DNA of 41,158 nt from an uncultured Phascolarctobacterium sp. (GCF_905212365.1 NZ_CAJMEH010000013.1:1-41158), one strand, 5' to 3'. Positions 15,152-24,522 are shown, counted from the first letter of the stretch. Numbers and translations are program-made. The notes: a model not told the origin generated them from the sequence alone.

Positions 15152-15507
15152 GCACGTAGCACTATAGAATTTATCGGTTTATGGGAAAAATTAAACAATC
15201 CTAATTTTAAACTGGTCGAATTCGACCAGTTTAAACAAGAAGCTGGTTCTAACGCATCGGTATAACAGCCGCTCAATGGCGGGCTGCCAATCCAACCGCC
15301 AAAGGTAATGTCCGGGATGTCGCAACGATAGAGCAGCTTATCGTATTGGCAAACCTAGAATGCTTGAACGCCGAATACGTACAGGAAGGCTTATCACAGT
15401 CCGAACGAATTTTAAGGCTTAATAAAACTGCCGCTTTTCAGTTAAACGCCTTGCTATCCAAGCCGTTAAAAAGTGTGCATAATCTTAAAAGATTGCAAAA
15501 ATGGTAG
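15152..15507 (+). pseudogene. KilA-N domain protein, decayed remnant
   Basis: Two frames carry pieces of one KilA-N protein. The first piece (about 15152-15262) reads ARSTIEFIGLWEKLNNPNF and then VEFDQFKQEAGSNA before a stop. The second (15271-15507, two bases out of frame) reads AQWRAANPTAKGNVRDVATI, EQLIVLANLECLNAEYVQEG and LSQSERILRLNKTAAF, ending QKW-stop. As I recall intact relatives, the two pieces are normally separated by roughly 100 residues (the KilA-N core and linker), so there is an internal deletion with frameshift, and the N-terminus is also missing. KilA-N proteins are phage or mobile-element encoded. It is not functional as it stands. Confidence 0.82.
15206..15235. repeat. 30-bp perfect palindrome
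   Basis: TTTAAACTGGTC-GAATTC-GACCAGTTTAAA is perfectly self-complementary with no loop. It lies inside the first KilA-N fragment, whose reading frame (NFKLVEFDQFK) also fits the protein family, so the symmetry may be coincidental to the coding sequence. Confidence 0.6.
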
Positions 15508-15509
15508 CA

Positions 15510-15540
15510 AAAGCCGGAGCTTAACGCTCCGGCTTTCTTT
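15510..15540. terminator. Strong bidirectional terminator
   Basis: Stem AAAGCCGGAGC / GCTCCGGCTTT (15510-15520 and 15526-15536) with a five-base loop. It has T-rich flanks on the plus side and a short T run on the minus side. It separates the KilA-N remnant from the end of the nucleoside kinase gene and ends that operon. Confidence 0.88.
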
Positions 15541-15554
15541 ATACCCTTACCATA

Positions 15555-17219
15555 TTAAAATGCGTCTTTAAAAATACTACCGCCGACAAATTCGCGCAGA
15601 ATGGAATTATTGGGCATGGCGTTATCGTCGATCTGCTTGACATAATACAGCATATTCAGCAAGCGGCGCGCCGTCATATAAGCCCTGCCGGATTTGGGCT
15701 GCACCGCTTCCAGCAAGGGCACAGCGTACTTTTTCAATACGGCCAGCTCGTAAATCAGCGTCGTATTAAAAATCACGTCTGCGCTGCACTGGAACGGGAA
15801 AATATACTTTTCCTCGCCCTCACGCACGTCCTTCCACAAGGCCAGCGTAGCCTCCGCATCGTGGGAGCGGAACTGGCTGTCGCGCACAATGCGCCGCAGC
15901 AGGCGCACGTCAGTCGTATGGATGCGGTTATAGGCGTCGAAGGACATGGGCGTCAACGCGCTAACGTACAGCTTCATTTTATTAGCCGCAGGGATGGAGG
16001 CCGTCAGCTTTTCGTTCAAGCCGTGAATACCTTCCACCACCAGCACCGAATTATCCGTCATCTGCAGCTCGTTGCCGCGGTACTCGCGGCAGCCGGTACG
16101 GAAATTGTACTTGGGCAGCTTAATTTTTTCGCCCGCCAGCAGCTTCTGCAAATGCTCGTTGAACAGCTCTAAATCGATAGCCTCTAAACATTCAAAATCA
16201 TAGCTGCCATCGGCCTTGCGCGGCGTGTCCACCCTGTTCAGGTAATAATCGTCCATGGATATCGGCATAGGCCGCAGCCCGTTGACAGCCATTTGAATGC
16301 TTAGCCGCTGCGCCGTTGACGTTTTTCCGGACGAAGACGGGCCAGCAATCAAAATAAGCTTCAGCTCATTTTTTCTGGCGGCAATCATATCGGCTATGCC
16401 CGCCAGCTTCTTTTCATGCAGCGCTTCAGCCACCTGAATGATTTTATCGGCATAGCCCAAGCTGATGATGTTATTAAGCTTACCGATAGTATTGCACTGA
16501 ATCATTGCGGACCATTCTTCCGCCTCCTGGTAAGCGTCGTTAAGACGCGGCTGGTCCACAAAGGGCGGCAGCTGCGTCCAATCCCCCGTATCGGGGTAAT
16601 TGATAATAACGCCGTCGTCGTAAGGTAATAGTTCAAAGTTCGGCACATAGCCCGCATTCGGACACATTGCGCCGAAAAAGTAGCCTGGCATATCCTGCAA
16701 ATAATATACCGTCAGCGTAGCGTCATCCGGCAGTTCGTCAAGCAGCGCTTCGCTGTCCGGCGTGCGCAAACGGCTTGTTTTCCCCATCGCTTCGCTTTTA
16801 GCAAAGCGTTTCAGCGTAATCAGCTCTTTAGCCGCCGCCATTTGCTTCATATAAGCTTCGATGGCTTTGATATTCTCAGGCGTAAGCTTGATGCTGCTTT
16901 TATCCAGGCAATACAGGGCGCTGCCCAGGGTATTGCGTACCTCCAAATCCACGTCGGGATAAAGCTTATAGCACGCCGCCAACAGCATAAAGAGCAATGT
17001 GCGCGTATAAGTCCGCATGCCCTCCGCCGTGTTGACCTCGATAAAATCTACCGTGCCATCCGTATACAGCGGCTTTTGTAAATCCACCGCTTCGCCGTTG
17101 AATACGCCTTCCACGATGGGCGATTTAAACTTATCCTGTATGGATAAAGCCAAAGGCAAAAGGCAGCTGCCTTCCTCCACCTGCCGCAGCTGCCCGTTCG
17201 GCAGCTTCCAGGCTAACAT
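15555..17219 (-). CDS. Nucleoside (uridine kinase-like) kinase with N-terminal TGS-type extension
   Basis: The start at 17219 (MLAWKLPNGQ) has a GGAG seven bases upstream, and its ATG shares the TAATATG junction with the aminotransferase stop. This gives 554 residues. The first 60 residues have the beta-grasp TGS pattern (LPNGQLRQVEEGS). A ThrRS-like middle region follows, then a P-loop kinase domain with GPSSSGKT (about 293-300), SMDDYYLNR, YDFECLEAIDLELFN and VVEGIHGLNE. This layout matches the long uridine kinase-like nucleoside kinases of Firmicutes and Thermotogae. Exact substrate is uncertain. It is the last gene before a strong terminator. Confidence 0.87.
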   Translation of the reverse strand: MLAWKLPNGQLRQVEEGSCLLPLALSIQDKFKSPIVEGVFNGEAVDLQKPLYTDGTVDFIEVNTAEGMRTYTRTLLFMLLAACYKLYPDVDLEVRNTLGSALYCLDKSSIKLTPENIKAIEAYMKQMAAAKELITLKRFAKSEAMGKTSRLRTPDSEALLDELPDDATLTVYYLQDMPGYFFGAMCPNAGYVPNFELLPYDDGVIINYPDTGDWTQLPPFVDQPRLNDAYQEAEEWSAMIQCNTIGKLNNIISLGYADKIIQVAEALHEKKLAGIADMIAARKNELKLILIAGPSSSGKTSTAQRLSIQMAVNGLRPMPISMDDYYLNRVDTPRKADGSYDFECLEAIDLELFNEHLQKLLAGEKIKLPKYNFRTGCREYRGNELQMTDNSVLVVEGIHGLNEKLTASIPAANKMKLYVSALTPMSFDAYNRIHTTDVRLLRRIVRDSQFRSHDAEATLALWKDVREGEEKYIFPFQCSADVIFNTTLIYELAVLKKYAVPLLEAVQPKSGRAYMTARRLLNMLYYVKQIDDNAMPNNSILREFVGGSIFKDAF

Positions 17220-17220
17220 A

Positions 17221-18465
17221 TTACCGCTCCACGGCTTGCATAGCCGCATTCACTTTGGCAGCCATACCGGCAATTTTCTTCAAAGGCACTGCGCATACAG
17301 CGATACGCACACCGGCAGCCAAAGGCACGGCAAAAATATTGTCCTCATGCAGCTTTTCGCAGATAGCGTCCGGGTTCTTAGCCGGAATAGACAGGAAGAA
17401 GCCTGCTACATAGGGCAGCATGGGCAGGCCGCATTCCTTAGCTTCTTTAGTAAAGAGGTCGGCGCGGGCCTTAATCATCTGATAGTAGTAATCGCGTTCC
17501 TTGCATACGGCGTCCAACAGCTGCGGGTCGCTGTAAATAGCGGCCAGAGTACGCATAGCGGGGCGGTTGATGTTGGACCAAGTAGCGCGGCTGGTATATT
17601 GGTTGATGGCGGCAAATTCTTCAATAACGTCCTTATCGGAGGAAATGCCGATCATAGCGCCCGTGCGCTGGCCGTACATGGTAAAGCCCTTGGACATGCT
17701 GTAACCGACGATAGCCAGAATATTAGCGGGGAGGTTGGACAGCTTTTTAAAGATTTTGCGCACTTCTTCCTTTTCACCGGCATAATCGATATAGGCTACG
17801 TCCAGGAAGAAAACGATATTTTTACCCGGTACGGCAGCCTCTTTCAGCACGCTCAGCACGCCGTCCATATCCTCCTCGGACAGGCTGTAACCCGTAGGAT
17901 TATGCGCAGGCGTATTCAGCAAGTACAGCAGATTGTCCTGCTGCGCCAGCAGCTCGTCCACCTTCGCCTTCAAAGCGGGAAGATTGAATTTATTATTTTC
18001 GTCCAGCATTTTATAGGTGGTGAATTTGCGGCCCATATCGTCGCACAGCACCTTATAAGCGCCCCAGTACCAATCGGAGCACAGAGCGGTTTCGCCCTCG
18101 TCCAGATAGTTCCAGATGGCATGGTGGATAGCGCCGGTGCCGCCTGCGGTAGCTACGGCGGCAATATAGCCGTCGGGACGGGAATTGCCGAAGGCCGCGG
18201 TCAGTACGCAGTCCAAATATTCCGGCAGGCCGCTGATGGGAGCGTAAGCAATCAGCTCGTTGGTGCTCAGGCCGCGGTAAACCTTTTCGACGGTCGGCAG
18301 GCAAACCAGCTGCTCCTCCTCGTCCAGAATAGCGCCAATGGTAGCGTTGGTAACTGCGTCCTTGCCGTATTTGGCAGCGGCAGCCACAGCAGCGGCGTTA
18401 GCGCCAAAAATCTTATCCTGAGCAGATTTTCCCTTTGCATGCTTTGCAGCAATACTCATAGCCAT
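17221..18465 (-). CDS. Class I PLP-dependent aminotransferase
   Basis: The start at 18465 (MAMSIAAKHAKG, 414 residues) has AAAGGGG eight bases upstream, better than the ATG at 18483. The protein has the fold I hallmarks: a glycine/threonine-rich ATAGGTGAIHH, LLNTPAHNPTGYSL, FLDVAYIDYAG and the PLP lysine in YSMSKGFTMYGQRTGAMIG. The last pattern is typical of the aspartate/aromatic aminotransferase subgroup (like AspC/TyrB). The donor and acceptor are undetermined. It follows mutS2 with a gap of about 60 bases. Confidence 0.88.
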   Translation of the reverse strand: MAMSIAAKHAKGKSAQDKIFGANAAAVAAAAKYGKDAVTNATIGAILDEEEQLVCLPTVEKVYRGLSTNELIAYAPISGLPEYLDCVLTAAFGNSRPDGYIAAVATAGGTGAIHHAIWNYLDEGETALCSDWYWGAYKVLCDDMGRKFTTYKMLDENNKFNLPALKAKVDELLAQQDNLLYLLNTPAHNPTGYSLSEEDMDGVLSVLKEAAVPGKNIVFFLDVAYIDYAGEKEEVRKIFKKLSNLPANILAIVGYSMSKGFTMYGQRTGAMIGISSDKDVIEEFAAINQYTSRATWSNINRPAMRTLAAIYSDPQLLDAVCKERDYYYQMIKARADLFTKEAKECGLPMLPYVAGFFLSIPAKNPDAICEKLHEDNIFAVPLAAGVRIAVCAVPLKKIAGMAAKVNAAMQAVER

Positions 18466-18526
18466 GATTAAAACCCCTTTCACAATAGCCTTGTTTAAAA
18501 TTTATTAGTAAACCCTGATGAACAAA

Positions 18527-20908
18527 TTACAGGTCGATTACCGTAGCGCCGCTGCCGCCAGCCTCCAAGGCTGCCGTTTCCAGCTTTTTCACAAAGCGGT
18601 TAGTGCTTAAATAAGCCGTCAAACCGGCGCGCAATGCGCCCGTACCCTTGCCGTGAATCAAGCGCAGCTGGCCGATACCGGCGATTAAAGCGTCGTCGAT
18701 AGCCTTATCCACCACGGGAATCGCCTCGTCCAGCGTCATGCCGCGCAGGTCGATTTCCTGCCGCGCGCTGCCGGACTTCGCTACAAACATCTGGTGCGCA
18801 TAGTTGGCTGCGGCGTTCTTACTGAAGCCCTTGCGCTTCTTGGGCGCAGCGTCCGTACTAACGGGCTGCGCTTTCGTCAGCAGGCATTTGGCGGCAGGCA
18901 CATTCATCTTCAAAATGCCCACCTGCACCGTTACCTCACTGCCCTTAACGTCGGTAACGACGCCGTTCTTGCCCAAGGAAATCACAAAGACATTCAGCCC
19001 CTTCTTCGCCGTTTTAGCGCTTAAAGGCGCGCCCTCCGGCAGCGGAGCGTCCTCGCTCAGGGTCTTGTTCAGCTTTTTGCGCGCTTCCTCCGCCGCCTGC
19101 TCCAACCGCTTGGTGTCGAAGTCCGCCTTCATAGAACGCAGCTCCTTAAGTACCGCTTCGGATTCCCGGCGGCTGCGGCGGTAAATTTCGTCCGCTTGCT
19201 CCCGCGCTTTACGCAGCATTTCGTTCTTGCGCCGTTCAAATTCCGCCTTGGAATAGGCCAGCGCGTTGCGCAGCTGCTCGCTTTCGCGGCGCAGCTCCTC
19301 GATTTCCTTGCTGCCGCTTTCGTAACGGCGGCGTTCGCTGTCCAGCTCCTGCAGCACATTTTCCATATGCACATGCTCCTGGTTCAGCAACAAGCCGGCA
19401 CGCTCTATAATGCCTTCGCTCAGGCCCAAACGGCGGCTGATATTGAAAGCGTTGCTGCTGCCCGGCACGCCCATCAGCAAACGATAGGTCGGCCGCAGCG
19501 ATACGGGGTCAAACTCCACGCTGGCGTTTTCCATGCCATCGTGTCCGTAAGCGAATGTTTTCAGCTCGCTGTAATGAGTCGTCACCATGGTCAGCACCTT
19601 TTGCTCGTGCAAATGCTCCAGCATGGACATAGCCAGCGCCGCGCCCTCGTTGGGGTCCGTACCGGCGCAGATTTCGTCCACCAGTACTAAATCGCCGCTG
19701 CGCACCTCGTTTAAGATGCTAATAAGATTAGTCATGTGGGCCGAAAAGGTACTCAAGCTCTGTTCGATGCTCTGCTCGTCGCCAATGTCGGCATAAACGG
19801 CGCGGAACACCGGCAGCTTGGCGCTCAGCGCCGGTATGAACATACCAGTCTGCGCCATCAGGGCGAACACGCCCACGGCCTTCAGCGCCACGGTTTTACC
19901 GCCCGTATTAGGGCCGGTAATCAGCAGCATGGTAAAGCGGTCGCCCAGCTCCACGTCCAGCGGCACCACCGTATCCTTGTTCAGCAAGGGATGACGTCCC
20001 TGCTGAATAGCAACGCCGCTGCCCAGCACCATCATGGGACGCACGGCGTGCTGCTCCTGCGCCAGCAAAGCCTTGGCGCAGATTACGTCCAACTTAGTGA
20101 AAAATTCCAGCGTCACCAGCAAGGCGCCAGCTTCCGCGCCTACGTTCTGCGTCAGCTGGCGCAGAATACGCTCCACCTCTTGTCGCTCTTCGGCAATATA
20201 ACGCTTGATATCGTTATTCAGGTTGACAACAGCCAGCGGCTCGATAAACAGCGTCGCGCCCGTACCCGACTGGTCGTGAACGATGCCGGGGAAGTTCATT
20301 TTATATTCCTGCTTAATGGGAATAACGTAGCGGTCGCCGCGCATCGTCACCAGATTATCCTGAAAATACTTCTGATTATTGGGGTCGTGCAGAATACTGT
20401 CCAGCTTATCCTTAACTCTGTTTTTGGCAATCTGGATAGCTGTACGCAGACCGTTGAGCTTAGGTGAAGCGCTGTCCTTGATTTCGCCGTGCTCGTCCAC
20501 AGCGCTCTCAATCTGCTTTTCCAAGCGGCCGAACTGCTGCATCTCGCCGCTGTATTCGGCCAAGACCGGCGCAGTTTCGGCATTGGCGTTCAAAAATTCC
20601 TTCATGGCGCGCAAAGCCTGCGCCGTAGTCAGCACATGCAGCAGCTCCTCCGGCTCCAGCACGCTGCCCAGCTCCGCCCGCTTCACGTCCGCCGTAATAT
20701 TATAGGCGCCGCCAAAGGGAAAGCGCTTGCCTTCGTCCAAAAGCCGCAGAGCCTCCGCCGTTTCCTCCTGCAAGCGCTTAACTTTGCCGAAATCGCTTTC
20801 AATCTGCAGCGCCGTTACCGCCTGCTTGCCCAAAAAGGTTGCGGCCTTAGCGGCCAGCATATTTTTTACTTTATCAAATTCTAAGGTTTTTATCGCAAAG
20901 CGCGCCAT
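18527..20908 (-). CDS. mutS2: Endonuclease/ribosome-collision ATPase MutS2
   Basis: This 793-residue protein has the complete MutS2 layout: MutS core and clamp (about 1-320), an ABC ATPase with Walker A TGPNTGGKT (331-339) and Walker B VLVDEICAGTDP, a long charged coiled coil (about 510-620), a KOW-like region (NGVVTDVKGSEVTVQVG) and a C-terminal Smr domain (719-793) with IDLRG and HGKGTG (752-757). MutS2 acts on collided ribosomes and may suppress recombination. It lacks the mismatch-recognition domain of MutS. Its ATG directly follows the TAA of the U32 gene. Confidence 0.96.
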   Translation of the reverse strand: MARFAIKTLEFDKVKNMLAAKAATFLGKQAVTALQIESDFGKVKRLQEETAEALRLLDEGKRFPFGGAYNITADVKRAELGSVLEPEELLHVLTTAQALRAMKEFLNANAETAPVLAEYSGEMQQFGRLEKQIESAVDEHGEIKDSASPKLNGLRTAIQIAKNRVKDKLDSILHDPNNQKYFQDNLVTMRGDRYVIPIKQEYKMNFPGIVHDQSGTGATLFIEPLAVVNLNNDIKRYIAEERQEVERILRQLTQNVGAEAGALLVTLEFFTKLDVICAKALLAQEQHAVRPMMVLGSGVAIQQGRHPLLNKDTVVPLDVELGDRFTMLLITGPNTGGKTVALKAVGVFALMAQTGMFIPALSAKLPVFRAVYADIGDEQSIEQSLSTFSAHMTNLISILNEVRSGDLVLVDEICAGTDPNEGAALAMSMLEHLHEQKVLTMVTTHYSELKTFAYGHDGMENASVEFDPVSLRPTYRLLMGVPGSSNAFNISRRLGLSEGIIERAGLLLNQEHVHMENVLQELDSERRRYESGSKEIEELRRESEQLRNALAYSKAEFERRKNEMLRKAREQADEIYRRSRRESEAVLKELRSMKADFDTKRLEQAAEEARKKLNKTLSEDAPLPEGAPLSAKTAKKGLNVFVISLGKNGVVTDVKGSEVTVQVGILKMNVPAAKCLLTKAQPVSTDAAPKKRKGFSKNAAANYAHQMFVAKSGSARQEIDLRGMTLDEAIPVVDKAIDDALIAGIGQLRLIHGKGTGALRAGLTAYLSTNRFVKKLETAALEAGGSGATVIDL

Positions 20909-23374
20909 TTACATCACACCTCTAAAATAATGCCCGCGCGTCGTACCCGGCAGATTTTCCGGCGCAGCCACAGCTCCGCCCAATACCTGACGGTACAATG
21001 TTACCAGCTCGCCCAAGCGCGCTTCGTCGTAATCGCGCCCATCGATGCGCAGGCTGGCTACGCCAATTTCCGCCATATGCTGCACATTAGCCAGCAAAGA
21101 CAGCTCGTGAGCGTTCAAAATGTGCATGCGGCAGAACTGGTCCGTCGCCACAGGGAAGCGAGCCTCCTTGCGGTCGCCTAAATACAGCTGCTCGCGGCAG
21201 TTAAACTGGCACGGCCCTTCGTGCAGCCTGCCTAAAAAGCTGCCGCCCACGCAATATTCGGAAACCATCATTTCCAAGCGCCCCTGAATCACACATTCCA
21301 ACGGCACCGGACTGACGGCGGCCAGATGCTCCACCTGCGCCATAGTCAGCTCCGGGCTGAGTACGGCGGCCGCAGCGCCGTTTTCCTGCCAGAACTGTAG
21401 GGCCTGGCTGTTAAAAATATTCAACGACATATCCGCAGCCAGCTTCAAGCCCGCATACTTCCTGCCCAGCGGCCACAAGCCGTTATTATTGATATACACA
21501 AGGTCGGGCTCCAGCTGCTGCCACAGAGCGAACAGCTTGTCAAAGTAACCCAGCTGCGCCTCCTTAACGATACGGGGCGTAGCGAAGGCCAGCTGCCTGC
21601 CAGCCTTACGGCACAGCTCCGCTGCCTTAACGTAATCCTCGTTGCTGGGCAGCTGATGATTAAAGCAATCGCCGCCGAACAAAATACGCTCCGCCCCTGC
21701 CCGCAAGGCTGAGTTTACCTTGCCCAGACTATCGCAATGCACCGTCAGCACGCTGCTTATTCCGGTACGTTTATGAGCCTTGGGCTGCAAGGGCTCGTCA
21801 TATTTATGCACGGTCTGACGCGCAGGCGCGAAAGCAGCCAAACGCGCCGCATCCAAAGATTCGCAGGCCATGCGCCGCGCTTCGTTCATTTCGCTCATAG
21901 GCACCATAACGCCCTCGTCATGCTCAAAGCGCAGGCTATTCAAGAAGTATTCCGTCGTACCCAAACGGTCTATCTGCTTGCGCACCACGCCGTCGTCCAA
22001 AGCCCGCTTACGGGCGGCCTCCACAATAAAGTCCGTTTCGCCGTAGCCGGTATTGCCCTCGTCGTCGGTCAGCGTTACCGTCATGGACTGCCCTAAGCTG
22101 GCAGTCACCACGGCATCCACCGGAATGCGGCGTTTAGCGTCCGGCCCGAAGAACTGCTGAGCGTAAGCCATCAGGCGGCTGTCCAGCGTGCGGAACACGC
22201 GGTCGTTCAGGCGCACGCCGTTAGGCACGTCGATAACTACCTGCTGGCCTGCTCCCGCCGCTTCCACATTTTTGCCGTTTAAAAGCATACTGGTAACGGT
22301 CGTGCCTACGCGGCCGCCCACGCTTACCCAAAATTCTAGGCCGTCGCCCAAGTGCAGCTCCTTTTCCAGCTTTACGCTAGCCTTATTGCGCTGCTTGTCC
22401 AGCTTCGCCACACGGCCGATAAGCACGCCGCGGTTATTGGGGCGGCGGTCGCTCATCATTTCCTTGCCCGGACGGTTAGTTAAATAAGCCGTCGTAAAAT
22501 CACGGTTAAAAATCTGCTCGATATTAGCCAAATCCTCCGGCGGCACATGATAATCGCCTGCCAGATAGCTGTCCATAGCGCGGCGGTAAGCGTCCACCAC
22601 CACCGCCACATATTCGGGACGCTTCATGCGCCCTTCAATCTTATAGCTGACCACGCCCGCTTCAATCATCTGCGGCAAAATCGCCAGCGTATTCATATCC
22701 TTGGGGCTCAGCAAATACTGGCCTGCGTCCTTGCCTGCCAGCATATCCTCGCCCTTGCCGTTCAGCAGCTTATAGGGCAGACGGCATGGCTGGGCGCAGC
22801 GCCCTCTGTTGCCGCTGCGGCCGCCAATTAAGCTGCTCATCAGGCATTGGCCGGAATAACACACGCACAGCGCCCCGTGAATAAAGGTTTCTATCTCGCT
22901 GCCGCGGCTGCAGGCCGCCTGAATTTCCTTCAAGCTCAGCTCACGCGCCAGCACGCTGCGCTCCATACCTGCTGCCACAGCAAAATCCACGCCGCTGCTG
23001 TTAGTCAGCGTCATTTGAGTGCTGGCATGCAGCGGCAGCTGCGGCACCAGCCTGCGCGCTAGGCGGATAACGCCCATATCCTGCACGATGATGCCATCCA
23101 CGCCCACATTATTCAAAAACAGCAGATAGGCCGCCAGCTCCTCCAGCTCACTGTCGTCCACCAGGGTGTTGACCGTAATATACAAACGCACCCGATGCAT
23201 ATGGGCAAAATATACCGCCCTGGCCATTTCCTCCTGATCAAAATTGCTGGCGTAGGCGCGGGCGCCAAAGGCCTTGCCGCCCATGTATACCGCGTCTGCT
23301 CCGGCGTTGACCGCAGCCTCCAGCGCTTCCCAGCTGCCAGCCGGAGCCAGCAGCTCCAGTTTTTTCTTCTCCAT
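20909..23374 (-). CDS. U32 peptidase family protein, RlhA-like (23S rRNA hydroxylation)
   Basis: This 821-residue protein begins with the U32 barrel signature ELLAPAGSWEALEAAVNAG and carries the cysteine cluster Cys170, Cys172, Cys177, Cys193 and Cys197 (CVCYSGQC then CAQPC), which binds an Fe-S cluster in this family. The middle (about 380-500) corresponds to the DUF3656 insertion. A second U32-like half follows. E. coli RlhA, with the same layout, makes 5-hydroxycytidine at C2501 of 23S rRNA using prephenate-pathway input, and this is the best functional guess. It lies between zapA and mutS2, with the mutS2 ATG touching its stop. Confidence 0.88.
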   Translation of the reverse strand: MEKKKLELLAPAGSWEALEAAVNAGADAVYMGGKAFGARAYASNFDQEEMARAVYFAHMHRVRLYITVNTLVDDSELEELAAYLLFLNNVGVDGIIVQDMGVIRLARRLVPQLPLHASTQMTLTNSSGVDFAVAAGMERSVLARELSLKEIQAACSRGSEIETFIHGALCVCYSGQCLMSSLIGGRSGNRGRCAQPCRLPYKLLNGKGEDMLAGKDAGQYLLSPKDMNTLAILPQMIEAGVVSYKIEGRMKRPEYVAVVVDAYRRAMDSYLAGDYHVPPEDLANIEQIFNRDFTTAYLTNRPGKEMMSDRRPNNRGVLIGRVAKLDKQRNKASVKLEKELHLGDGLEFWVSVGGRVGTTVTSMLLNGKNVEAAGAGQQVVIDVPNGVRLNDRVFRTLDSRLMAYAQQFFGPDAKRRIPVDAVVTASLGQSMTVTLTDDEGNTGYGETDFIVEAARKRALDDGVVRKQIDRLGTTEYFLNSLRFEHDEGVMVPMSEMNEARRMACESLDAARLAAFAPARQTVHKYDEPLQPKAHKRTGISSVLTVHCDSLGKVNSALRAGAERILFGGDCFNHQLPSNEDYVKAAELCRKAGRQLAFATPRIVKEAQLGYFDKLFALWQQLEPDLVYINNNGLWPLGRKYAGLKLAADMSLNIFNSQALQFWQENGAAAAVLSPELTMAQVEHLAAVSPVPLECVIQGRLEMMVSEYCVGGSFLGRLHEGPCQFNCREQLYLGDRKEARFPVATDQFCRMHILNAHELSLLANVQHMAEIGVASLRIDGRDYDEARLGELVTLYRQVLGGAVAAPENLPGTTRGHYFRGVM

Positions 23375-23380
23375 ATTATT

Positions 23381-23626
23381 TCACCCTTCGCGAATGGCGG
23401 CCAGCAGCCTGTCATAGCGCTGCTGCAAAGCGTCCAGCTCCGCCGCCAAATCCAGCGCCGTCCACACAGCCAGCTTTTCCCGGTGCTGTATGTTCTTTTG
23501 CTCAGCCAGCCTCCGCATGCGCTCGTCCACCATCTGCGCCACGCGCAGCACCTGTTCCTGCGGCGCAGAGGTGCGCAGCATATAGGTGTCGTTACAAATT
23601 TTTACAGAAACAGCCGCCTTTTCCAT
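23381..23626 (-). CDS. zapA: Cell division protein ZapA
   Basis: This 81-residue protein has the ZapA pattern: a short N-terminal beta region (VSVKICNDTYMLRTS), then ERMRRLAEQ and a long C-terminal helix (WTALDLAAELDALQQRY) that forms the antiparallel coiled coil. ZapA bundles FtsZ filaments. AAGGAG lies five bases upstream, overlapping the end of the preceding gene. Next to the U32 gene and mutS2, as in many Firmicutes. Confidence 0.9.
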   Translation of the reverse strand: MEKAAVSVKICNDTYMLRTSAPQEQVLRVAQMVDERMRRLAEQKNIQHREKLAVWTALDLAAELDALQQRYDRLLAAIREG

Positions 23627-23635
23627 ACTTACTCC

Positions 23636-24484
23636 TTACGCGCCCTGCACAATTACCGTAAACGAAAAGCTGTCTAGAGAAAGCTTTTCCCAGGGGCGCT
23701 TGTATTCCATTTTAATATTATAGGTACCGGGCTGCTCCACATACAGGAAAACTATCTCCACGCCGGGAGTGCCTACGCGCTCCTCCTCAGCCCGCGGAAT
23801 GGTAAAGGAGCTGCCCACCTTCTGCACATTGGACGAAGAAGCGCTCATAACCCAACCGTAGCCGGAAGAAGGATTAGCGTCTAGCTTTAAAGCGATTAAG
23901 CCGCTCTTTTCCATCACCAGCGTTTTCTTCGTCGCCGAAGCTGTCAGACGTGCTACCTGCATAATGCGCCCCGCTTCGCCGATACGGACAAAAGGCAGCA
24001 CCTGGGAATAAGGCACCGCTAAAGCGTCATAGGACGCATATTTGCCGCGGCTACACAGCAGGCCGTTTTCGGTAAACAAAACGTCGTCATAGCCGTGCAA
24101 AGCGTCTTTAACAGTATCGTTATTGATAAAAAAATCCGTTACGCCAAACTCTGCCCCTGTGGTCAAATCAAGATTCAGCCCGCGGTAAGCCATTTTGCTG
24201 CCGTTCCTGGCAGTCAAAAGCACGCTGACTAGGCTGGGACGGTTCAGCGTTACCTCATAATCGATGCTGCCGCCGCCCACCTGACGCGACAGCTCCTGGG
24301 CCGCCGCTAAAATCAGGCCGTTGGCCTTTTTCTCTAAATCAACGCTGTTGCTGCCGTCAATATAGGGCAGCACAGCCTGCGCCTTACCTACGGAAGTTTC
24401 CTGCCGCAGCACCGTAGTCTGCTGGTCGGCAAATACCGGCAGGCACAGCGCTAAACATAATAAAGTAGTCAAAAGAATCTTCAT
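23636..24484 (-). CDS. Secreted protein with DUF3298/4163-like region and chagasin (I42) protease-inhibitor domain
   Basis: The start at 24484 (MKILLTTLLCLALCLPVFA) has an AGGAGG seven bases upstream, giving 282 residues with a clear signal peptide (about 1-19). Residues about 20-180 resemble the DUF4163/DUF3298 fold. The C-terminal domain (about 185-282) has all three inhibitor loops of chagasin-type cysteine protease inhibitors: NPSSGYGW (204-211), VGTPG (237-241) and RPWE (263-266). It would be exported to the envelope and could restrain host or neighbour papain-like proteases, or an endogenous protease. No protease gene is adjacent. Confidence 0.85.
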   Translation of the reverse strand: MKILLTTLLCLALCLPVFADQQTTVLRQETSVGKAQAVLPYIDGSNSVDLEKKANGLILAAAQELSRQVGGGSIDYEVTLNRPSLVSVLLTARNGSKMAYRGLNLDLTTGAEFGVTDFFINNDTVKDALHGYDDVLFTENGLLCSRGKYASYDALAVPYSQVLPFVRIGEAGRIMQVARLTASATKKTLVMEKSGLIALKLDANPSSGYGWVMSASSSNVQKVGSSFTIPRAEEERVGTPGVEIVFLYVEQPGTYNIKMEYKRPWEKLSLDSFSFTVIVQGA

Positions 24485-24522
24485 GCAGCCGCCTCCTTTG
24501 CTCAGGCACACCGCTCACTGCT

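Noticed and set aside
17017..18471. A 484-residue open frame on the plus strand antisense to the aminotransferase
   Set aside because: It lies opposite a well-supported PLP enzyme in a GC-rich region where antisense frames stay open by codon bias. It has no family motif and no good ribosome binding site.
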